Shown: piece by piece, positions 57,517 through 64,000 of the stretch
Layout of the letters: each line of letters opens with the position of its first letter
How positions within the stretch are numbered: the stretch's first letter is position 1
Origin: Natrinema halophilum
GTDB lineage: Archaea; Halobacteriota; Halobacteria; Halobacteriales; Natrialbaceae
Assembly (NCBI RefSeq): GCF_013402815.2
Contig: NZ_CP084880.1
Coordinates: 361,402 to 425,401 of the forward strand
Reading direction: 5' to 3'
Length of the DNA: 64,000 nt
Position numbers and translations under genes: made by a program
Notes under the pieces: model-generated
The model's database searches: none
Seen by the model: the letters and a program-made list of their open reading frames with translations, nothing else
Told to the model about the DNA's origin: nothing

Positions 57517-59460
57517 ATGCCTGCAAAACAAACTCCAGAAAAACTCGCAAAGATCGAGGTGTGTAATATCGGTGGAATTGACGAGACAACTGTCTCGGTG
57601 TCACCGGGTGTGTCCATCCTTACTGGTCGGAACGCGACGAATCGGACGTCCTTCCTTCAGGCCATCGCAGCCGCGATGGGGAGTGATAACGCCAGCTTGA
57701 AAGGTGACGCCGAAGATGGCTACGTCAAACTCGACCTGGATGACGAGGTGTACACGCGGAAGTACTCTCGCTCGAACGACACCGTGACTAAAAGCGGGGA
57801 TCCGTATCTGGAAGACCCAGGCGTCGCCGATACATTCGCCTTCCTTTTTACGGATAACGAAGCCAGACGTGCGGTGACACAACAGCAGGACCTCCACGAA
57901 CTAATCATGGAACCCGTGGACACCGCCGCAATTGAAACGGAGATTCGCGAGCTCAAGGCGAAGAAAGACGAAATCGATAATGAACTCGACGAGATTGATG
58001 AGTACAGGCGCGAGTTACCAGAATTGGAACAAGAGAGGAAGCGACTAGAGTCTAATATCGAAGAAAAACACGCCCTCCTCGAGGAGAAAGAAAATGAGAT
58101 CGAGGAAACGGAAGCAAATGTTGAATCGAAACGGACAGAGAAAGAGAAGCTTGAAACTCATCTCGCCAATCTCAGAGAAAAACGGGCAGAGAAAGAAAAA
58201 GTCCGGTCGGACATCGACGTGCAGCGGGAAAGTATCCGGTCCCTGCAGTCCGAGCGTCGCGAGCTCAAGGCAGAGGCATCGGAATTGCCCGGTTCGCCTG
58301 TGGGAGGCAACGAGGAACTCCAACGGGAGATTGAGTCCCTCCACGAGCGCAAGGACCGTCTCGAGGACGACACCAGTACCCTTCAGGATCTCATTGAGTT
58401 TAACGAAGAGATGCTCGACGATGCTGCAGGCGAGGACAGTTCGGTGCTGCGCGGCGACGAATCCGACGATGCCATCGCCGATCGACTGGTTGAGGATAAA
58501 GTCCGCTGCTGGACCTGTGGTTCCGAGGTCGGCCGCATACAGATCGAGGGAACGATCGAGCATCTTAAGGAGAACCGGTCGGAAAATCTCGATACAATCA
58601 GATCGATCGAGGATGAACTCGAAGAGCTGACCGAGAAACAACACGAGAACGAAAAACGACAGCGGCGACGGGAGACGATCGACCGCCGTCTGGAAGAGAT
58701 CGTCGACGAAATTAATCGCCGGGAGACGTCGATCGAATCACTACAGGAGGATCGCACACAGCTGAGTGAAGAGATCGAATCCCTTGAAGCAGAAGTGGAA
58801 GCACTCGAGGCAGAGGACTTCGACGAGATCCTCGATTTACATCGCGAAGCCAATCAGCTCGAGTTCGAACTTGAAAGACTCGAATCTGAACGAGAAGACG
58901 TGGTGGAACGGATCGATGAAATCGAAAACCGGTTCTCGAAGGAATCGCAGCTTCGGGAGCGTTACGATGCCGTGACCGAGCAGCTCACTGAACTCCGGAC
59001 GCGGATCGACCAGATCGAAGAAGATGCTGTTGAAGCGTTCAATAAACACATGACCAAGGTGCTGGAGATCCTCGAGTACGACAATCTCGAGCGGATCTGG
59101 ATCGAACGCCAACAAACGCGCATGCGAGACGGCCGACAGACAGTCGATAAGACGTTGTTCGATATCCACATCGTCCGTACTACAGAGGCGGGGACGACGT
59201 ACGAGGACTCCATCGACCACCTCAGTGAATCCGAGCGGGAAGTTACAGGCCTCATCTTTGCTCTTGCAGGCTATCTTGTTCACGACCTCCACGAAACGGT
59301 GCCGTTCCTCCTTCTTGACTCCCTCGAAGCGATCGACGCTGATCGAATAGCAAATCTCGTACCTTACATGGCAGAATTCTCTGAGTATACTGTCGTCGCT
59401 CTCCTCCCCGAAGATACGCAGGCCTTCGACGATACCCACACCAGGGTAGCCGAATTCTAA
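57517..59460 (+). CDS. archaea-specific SMC-related protein (Sph3-like)
   Basis: 647 residues with an SMC/Rad50-like plan. The N-terminal nucleotide-binding part has the unusual P-loop ILTGRNATNRTSFLQAIAAA (residues 35-54), in which GxxxxGKS is GRNATNRT. Coiled coil runs from about 140 to 320, a zinc-hook-like KVRCWTCGSEVG follows near 330, a second coiled coil runs to about 510, and a C-terminal half has the signature LSESEREVTGLIFALAGYLV and Walker B FLLLDSLEAIDAD. This P-loop form is, to my knowledge, normal for haloarchaeal Sph-type proteins. In Haloferax an Sph3 gene lies beside rdfA and both are needed for rod shape. The same pairing is seen here, with rdfA convergent at 59542. Confidence 0.88.
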   Translation: MPAKQTPEKLAKIEVCNIGGIDETTVSVSPGVSILTGRNATNRTSFLQAIAAAMGSDNASLKGDAEDGYVKLDLDDEVYTRKYSRSNDTVTKSGDPYLEDPGVADTFAFLFTDNEARRAVTQQQDLHELIMEPVDTAAIETEIRELKAKKDEIDNELDEIDEYRRELPELEQERKRLESNIEEKHALLEEKENEIEETEANVESKRTEKEKLETHLANLREKRAEKEKVRSDIDVQRESIRSLQSERRELKAEASELPGSPVGGNEELQREIESLHERKDRLEDDTSTLQDLIEFNEEMLDDAAGEDSSVLRGDESDDAIADRLVEDKVRCWTCGSEVGRIQIEGTIEHLKENRSENLDTIRSIEDELEELTEKQHENEKRQRRRETIDRRLEEIVDEINRRETSIESLQEDRTQLSEEIESLEAEVEALEAEDFDEILDLHREANQLEFELERLESEREDVVERIDEIENRFSKESQLRERYDAVTEQLTELRTRIDQIEEDAVEAFNKHMTKVLEILEYDNLERIWIERQQTRMRDGRQTVDKTLFDIHIVRTTEAGTTYEDSIDHLSESEREVTGLIFALAGYLVHDLHETVPFLLLDSLEAIDADRIANLVPYMAEFSEYTVVALLPEDTQAFDDTHTRVAEF

Positions 59461-59541
59461 GCTGTTTAGACGGTCGAACCGTCCTTTTGCTTATCCTTCG
59501 ATTGGCCGGTCCTGGCGGAAACCATAACAATACTAGTGTTG

Positions 59542-60187
59542 TTATTTTTCGTTTGGCCGGCTCTGTTCGTCACAGTTACATCCCCCACGCTGGAGGAGAT
59601 CGACGACGCTGTGTTGGGTACCGCAGTCCGTACACAGCACCTCGACGTTGACGAACAACCGGTACTCACCGAGCGTGATCAGGTCGGATGCGGTAAGTCG
59701 TTCAAGAGTTCCATCGACAACTGACCGTACTCTGGAGCGAAGTCGGTTAATGCTGTTGGACGCCGCCTCGACGCCGCCATACTCGCTCGATGAGTCGTAC
59801 TCCGCGTCGCGGTGCTCTTTGAGGTACGTTCGAATCGCCTGATAGGTTACGAAGTCACTCTCCAGGCGATCGACGTCTATCCCGTCGTATTCGAGGTGCG
59901 CGCGGGCCTCCGTACGAGCACCGCTACTCACATCGTCGGCAGTAAGCAACCGGTATAAATTCTCAACGTCACCGTCAACGGTCGATACGCCGGGCAGAAA
60001 CAAGCGTCGACGCGAGGAGTTCTTTATTAAATAGATCTGCGAGTTCGCGTAGGCTTCGTCGGTTCTCGGTCTGAGTCCAGAGGGTTTCAAGTCGTTCTCC
60101 GAACGATTCTCCCAACTCGTACTCGTGGATGAGTGCAGCAACTTTCGTACGACGTCTGGATCCATCGCCAGTTCCTGAACTTACCAT
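59542..60187 (-). pseudogene. rdfA: rod-determining factor RdfA, frameshifted
   Basis: Starts at 60187 with MVSSGTGDGSRRRTKVAALI, then ELGESFGERLETLWTQTENR and SLRELADLFNKELLASTLVS. In the run CGCCGGG (59988-59994 on the plus strand) one extra base breaks the frame. The next frame continues STVDGDVENLYRLLTADDVS, YDGIDVDRLESDFVTYQAIR and LTASDLITLGEYRLFVNVEV, ending with a zinc-ribbon-like CTDCGTQHSVVDLLQRGGCN at 59542. Joined, the protein has about 214 residues, normal for the family. It is convergent with the Sph3-like gene, as expected for the pair. If the shift is real the cell would lack RdfA from this locus. A base-calling error is the alternative. Confidence 0.8.
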
Positions 60188-60501
60188 ACCTACCCTTTAA
60201 CGATGACGCATAATGACTTTTCCCATTCGCTACGAATTGAGATGCTATGATTGGCTGCAATGCGCGTGGGGGTACCGGTCGGTCCAGAATGTCCCGGTAA
60301 CACGAGTGTGACCTCCTCGTCCCATAGTGAGTTGGACAGTGGTCGTACCGGGTATGTCCGATGCGACGAGTGCCGATTAGTCGTTGCATCTGCATATATT
60401 ATAAGTATAGGTTCTACTGGAATATATTCTAAGAAGTTTGCTCGGAACAATGCGCTCTCCTCTTCTATTCAACGCTAATGTGAAGGACCATTGTTGCTTA
60501 G
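60188..60501. other. intergenic region, no supported gene
   Basis: About 310 bases with small overlapping frames only. The AT-rich part at 60390-60420 could hold a promoter. Nothing else was recognised. Confidence 0.4.
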
Positions 60502-60696
60502 TTATGGAACTGCTCGAACGATTTTCTGGAGAACATCTACGAATCGTTATTCGTTATCGCTTTCACTGGTCTAGGTGTGAGTATTCAATATGACGATATC
60601 AAAAGTGCCGGGCTTAAGCTAATAATCGCGGTATTAATTTCATTAGTCATCATCAGTACTACGTCGTTAGCAATCGTCCATACCTTGTACGCGTAA
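60502..60696 (+). pseudogene. C-terminal remnant of a YeiH-like membrane protein
   Basis: A 60-codon open tail without a start: NDFLENIYESLFVIAFTGLG, VSIQYDDIKSAGLKLIIAVL and ISLVIISTTSLAIVHTLYA, ending with TAA at 60694. The pattern of a short loop (IQYDDIKSAGLK) between two hydrophobic helices fits the C-terminus of YeiH/UPF0324 putative sulfate exporters. The rest of the gene is missing, probably cut by rearrangement near the IS6 remnant. Recognition rests on a short stretch only. Confidence 0.4.
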
Positions 60697-60796
60697 AGAT
60701 AACAACTTCAATCTTCACAGCACTGAATAAGCAAACAATTTTGAATTTGGGAAATTATATATTCAGTACTTTCCAACCGGAAAGGGGTGTCAGAGT

Positions 60797-61409
60797 TAGC
60801 ACCTCGCATTGTGTATCACCGCAAAGGCTTTTACCCAACGATCAAGTGACTGCCACGAACTGCGATACAGAAAACGGTCGAAAAAGCATCGAATGCGGAG
60901 TTTGATGGGCCAAACTACGATTCGACGATCGAACGACCAACCCACGTTTCTCGGCGTGACTCACACGGCAAATCAAACTTGTCGAGACTCTAATTGTACC
61001 AGGGTCCGCGATCGACGACAATCACGGGTCGCCCTCGACATCGTTCGAGGTCCGTTCGCAGGAACAGCAACGCGTCGAGATCGGACCGACCAGGCGAAGC
61101 CTCGCCGTGAATCACCTCGTACGTATGGAGGTTGATCGCCGCCTAGACGTACACCTTCCGGTCGTCGACGAAGACTTCCGTCTCGTCGACGATCATTGTG
61201 CCTTGGTCGTCAGGTTTCGGTTCGAACAGTTCAGCCAGCGCCGTATGCTACTCGTGGACCGCCTGATGAGAGTGGCCGAACCACTCGCCAACCTGGCGGT
61301 AAGACAGCCCGAGATGGTACAGAAACGCTACCTCGACCTGCCGTACGGTTGGTGTGTCCTCGCGTGAAAACACTCTTTGCTCGCGTGCCCGTTTGATTAC
61401 GATGTAGAG
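60797..61409 (-). pseudogene. IS6-family transposase remnant 2
   Basis: Minus strand: KRAREQRVFSREDTPTVRQV, EVAFLYHLGLSYRQVGEWFG, ELFEPKPDDQGTMIVDETEV, then INLHTYEVIHGEASPGRSDL with stops between. It is closely related to remnant 1 at 50047 but inverted. Both share the border CTAACNCTGACACC-type string. It is inactive. Confidence 0.7.
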
Positions 61410-61771
61410 CATTTGAGTTCACCAACTCCCACTAGCTCGACCATTTCCTTACTCCCAACACTGACACCTATTGCGGTAGATAGCCGGATCTTCTTCATAG
61501 GGTTATGAGGTCACAACAATGAAAATTGTTATAGCGATATGGTGTTTATAACTAAGTGGCAACTATTTGGCCTACTTGTGATGCAATGGTTTTCTGGATT
61601 AGAAAACAAGCACACACAAAATATAAGACTATTGAGTGAACATTCCTGACTACCGAAATCGGTCAACTTAGAATTGGGGAACAACAGAGCATCTGACCTT
61701 CAGCTGTATGGTTTCACCGTTTCTGTGGAGTCTGGAAACTCTCAATCTACCTGTCTCACCCACCATCATCA
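61410..61771. other. intergenic region upstream of the recombinase
   Basis: About 360 bases. CTCCCAACACTGACACC near 61451 may be another border of the IS6 remnant. The stretch 61500-61640 is AT-rich. No tRNA or obvious att core was seen. Confidence 0.35.
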
Positions 61772-63076
61772 ATGCCCACCGACACCACGACAGAATCACC
61801 ACGGTATAGCACGATGGACCTCGAGGACTGCGAGCGCTTCTACCGCGAGGAAATCATCCCCCGAATGAGTTCCGACGGTTTCGATCCTGAGCAGGAAACC
61901 CCTGCCTACGCATGGCTCAGTAACCACTATCGAGGCTTTGTCGCTCATCTTTCTCGGAACTTCGATCTCTCTCCGGGAGATTTCTACGACGAAATCAGTG
62001 TTCCGCCTGTCTCTGAAGATGGCAGTGGAAGTTTCGAGTTCGTTGAAGACGATACTACACGGAAAGAAATCGAGTCGTATTTGGTGGAACTCCGTGAGCG
62101 ACAGGGACGCGCTGAATCGACCGTCGCAACGAGGCGATCGGTGCTCAGACGGTACGTCAAACTGTACCGTGAGGTGAATGGAATGGATGATCTGCTTTCC
62201 TCCCTCCGTTCTGAGCAGGGAAGCTCTGAGGAGAAGGCTCGCGTAGCAGACGCATTTGACGCACTTCGGCAACTGGACGTAGCGTTGAACACTCACGCCT
62301 CACGTCTCAAGTACGTCCAGGAGGTTCGACAATTCTACCAACATCGTGTTGACTTCGGGAAGGCTGACTACGACCCGACGAGGAGACTCGAAAGACGATT
62401 CGGCTGGGATTCGGCACCAGAGTGGGACAATTCTGCGCTCAACGCCGAGCAGATTCATGCACTCTACCGAGCTGCCGAGTTACCGGAGGATCGTCTGCTT
62501 GTAATTGGTGTTTGTGGATGGGGACTTCGACCGAGCGAGATCTGTGCATTGCACTCGAATCAGCTGACGCTTTCGCCAGAAGATGAAGAAGATCTAGAGG
62601 GTGCAGATCCATATATCTCGTTTGACCAGGACGAGCGGAAAAACGGACCCGGAACTGTTGCGTTGCTCGTCGGTATTGAGGAACTCAAGTCCCGAATTGA
62701 TCAGCTCTACCGTGAATACGGTGAGGATTGGAACGGCTATATCCTTCCATCGTTGTCATCAAAATCTGGTTATATTTCAACGGAAACAGCGCGACGTCAT
62801 TTTCGAAATCTCGCTGAAGATGCCGGTATCTCCGTTGATGGAGAGACTCCGACACCGAAGATGGGACGGCGGTACTGGTACACTGCATACGGCGAAGCGG
62901 TAAAACGAGTGGCCGACCGGTTCAAGGATATCGCGGAAGAACAAGGATCTCGATCCGCTGACGTCGTGCTGGATAATTACCTCTCAGAGTCTGAGCGACG
63001 TCGACATCGGCGAGATGAAATGCAGGCTGATTTGGTTGGCTTATTCGAGCCGTCAGATAACAGTTCTCGGATTTGA
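61772..63076 (+). CDS. tyrosine recombinase / phage-type integrase
   Basis: 434 residues. The N-terminal SAM-like core-binding part (about 90-200: STVATRRSVLRRYVKLYREV) is followed by the catalytic domain. Arg253 lies in GWGLRPSEICALHSNQL, a possible beta-strand Lys near 290 (FDQDERKNG), box II as KMGR (Lys363, Arg366) in place of the usual HxxR, and the nucleophile Tyr403 in VVLDNYLSESERRR. This R...KxxR...Y set is used by many archaeal integrases. A predicted role is integration, excision or dimer resolution of a plasmid or provirus. A field of dyad repeats follows directly downstream and could be its recombination or control region. Confidence 0.85.
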   Translation: MPTDTTTESPRYSTMDLEDCERFYREEIIPRMSSDGFDPEQETPAYAWLSNHYRGFVAHLSRNFDLSPGDFYDEISVPPVSEDGSGSFEFVEDDTTRKEIESYLVELRERQGRAESTVATRRSVLRRYVKLYREVNGMDDLLSSLRSEQGSSEEKARVADAFDALRQLDVALNTHASRLKYVQEVRQFYQHRVDFGKADYDPTRRLERRFGWDSAPEWDNSALNAEQIHALYRAAELPEDRLLVIGVCGWGLRPSEICALHSNQLTLSPEDEEDLEGADPYISFDQDERKNGPGTVALLVGIEELKSRIDQLYREYGEDWNGYILPSLSSKSGYISTETARRHFRNLAEDAGISVDGETPTPKMGRRYWYTAYGEAVKRVADRFKDIAEEQGSRSADVVLDNYLSESERRRHRRDEMQADLVGLFEPSDNSSRI

Positions 63077-63103
63077 GAGTCTTCGTTATGTGGCTGTTAC
63101 TGA

Positions 63104-63563
63104 TATCTGGTACAGTCATCTGCTTTGGGTGCCTGTTGTGTTTGTCTGCTCTGTAGGATCGTGTGTTCCTTCTGGTCCGTATGTTACTACCGTCCTCTAT
63201 GGTATTCTGTAACTACTGTCTGTTTTTGGTATCTGTTACAGATGTCTGTTATTGAAACTAGTTGTATATTCGAGTGACGGATATCTGTTTGATATATCTG
63301 TCTCTGCAGGATTTGGATTATTTCCCATATTTATTCCGGAATGGCAGTGATGATAAGTCACAGTATGCCTTTGTAGTCTGATGCGGATATCTGTTACAGA
63401 CTGCTGTCTGTCACAATAACCTGTTACAGAAGACTCGGACGAAATTTACTTCAAATTCGATTCTTTCGTGTTTAGAACGAACAGCCCCGGTGGCAAATCT
63501 GTAAGGCAAACTGCATCGATTGTCTGGACAATCAATCTGTAATTCCTATCTGTAACAGATATC
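63104..63563. promoter_or_regulatory. cluster of dyad-symmetric repeats TATCTGTWACAGATA
   Basis: At least five clear sites lie within 460 bases: ATCTGGTACAG (63104), ATCTGTTACAGAT (63231-63243), ATATCTGTTACAGA (63387-63400), CTGTTACAGA (63421-63430) and TATCTGTAACAGATA (63547-63561). The last is a perfect 15-base dyad around one central base. Half sites (ATATCTGT, TGTCTGT, ATCTGTAA) occur between them. Spacing is irregular. Candidates are binding sites of a regulator, replication iterons, or arm-type sites of the recombinase upstream. No long open frame crosses the field. Confidence 0.6.
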
Positions 63564-63673
63564 TTGAATCAGGTGTGGAGGATAGAAATACACTCACTGA
63601 TAATATTGTTTGCCCCCTCTTTTCCATGGACTTCGGTTCAAGCGGTTTCTGCTCGAACTGACTCGATGAAACT

Positions 63674-63889
63674 CTATTCGGGAAGCGGTTGGGCTTTCGT
63701 CATGACAGAAGTCTTCCGGTCAATCCAATTGCACACGACCTCCTGCGGAGTTGTGGGTGACACTTCGTACCTCCGTCCAAGATCCTCAAGCAATTGACGA
63801 AAACTGCAGTCGCCGTCCATTCCATGCTCGGCTTCGCCGGTCAAAATCAGGTGTAGCGTCAGTGTATCGTGATCGCTGGTATGATCCAT
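63674..63889 (-). CDS. small hypothetical protein
   Basis: 71 residues, acidic (MDHTSDHDTLTLHLILTGEA, then FRQLLEDLGRRYEVSPTTPQ), with haloarchaeal composition and third-position GC. I do not recognise a family. It could be a small regulatory protein of the element carrying the recombinase. The start at 63889 has no clear ribosome-binding site, which does not exclude a leaderless message. The remaining 110 bases to the window end hold nothing I can support. Confidence 0.4.
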   Translation of the reverse strand: MDHTSDHDTLTLHLILTGEAEHGMDGDCSFRQLLEDLGRRYEVSPTTPQEVVCNWIDRKTSVMTKAQPLPE

Positions 63890-64000
63890 CTTTTGGAAAG
63901 ATACGTTTCGAGGACACTGGGGAACACTCGAGACAGCTCATGGAATAGCTGCCACCTGTACAACTAAAACTTTGGCTAGAAGTATTCCACCTCGTTCCTA

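Noticed and set aside
58045..58644. 199-codon minus-strand frame with many Phe and Leu
   Set aside because: Antisense of the coiled-coil part of the Sph3-like gene; repeated Glu codons read backwards as Phe and Leu.
63104..63563. Possible CRISPR array
   Set aside because: Repeats are short palindromes, unequal in length and with irregular spacing; no cas gene is near.

Overview
The window is haloarchaeal DNA, most likely from a Natrialbaceae-type genome. The evidence is acidic proteins, leaderless-type promoters with a TATA box about 26 nt before the start codon, ISH3- and ISH4-like insertion sequences, an archaeal CTP-type riboflavin kinase, and an Sph3-like SMC protein beside RdfA. No rRNA, tRNA or CRISPR array was recognised. 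Identifications come from reading motifs, not from database searches.

Layout. 1-8.7 kb: the end of pntB, an MBL-fold hydrolase, a cobalamin-dependent acyl-CoA mutase large subunit, a dead MFS gene, an arylsulfotransferase-like protein, a membrane protein of unknown function and a dead xdhC. 9.8-24.5 kb: an acyl-CoA catabolic cluster with two IclR regulators, an acyl-CoA ligase, SDR, acyl-CoA dehydrogenase, thiolase, 3-hydroxyacyl-CoA dehydrogenase, class III CoA-transferase, a MaoC hydratase gene destroyed by an ISH3-type element, and a second mutase large subunit with its small B12 subunit. 25.0-28.5 kb: a branched-chain amino acid/amide (Liv)-type ABC transporter whose two ATPases are fused in one protein. 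28.9-53.4 kb: an AT-richer, IS-riddled region with three DszA/NtaA/SnaA-type FMN monooxygenases, two DszC-like acyl-CoA-dehydrogenase-fold monooxygenases, an NADPH:FMN reductase, a dead flavin reductase, an acyl-CoA dehydrogenase, a second CoA-transferase, a PaaG-like crotonase and a stand-alone riboflavin kinase. 53.5-57.1 kb: a Tat/lipobox LivK-like binding protein and a decayed 3-hydroxyacyl-CoA dehydrogenase/enoyl-CoA hydratase fusion. 57.5-64 kb: an Sph3-like SMC protein, a frameshifted rdfA, an IS6 remnant, a tyrosine recombinase and a field of TATCTGTWACAGATA dyad repeats.

How the parts may work together (inference): the Liv-type transporter imports an organic acid, amide or heterocycle. 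DszC- and DszA-type oxygenases, fed with reduced FMN by the reductase and with FMN by the riboflavin kinase, attack a sulfur, nitrogen or ring position. CoA-transferases or the ligase make the CoA ester, beta-oxidation enzymes shorten it, and the ICM-like mutase rearranges the product into central metabolism. This oxygenase island is the best candidate for an undescribed system. The substrate cannot be read from the sequence.

The window is also a museum of decay: at least six metabolic or cellular genes are broken (MFS, xdhC, MaoC, flavin reductase, HCDH-ECH fusion, rdfA), and more than ten IS remnants of five or six types are present, some nested with intact target-site duplications.
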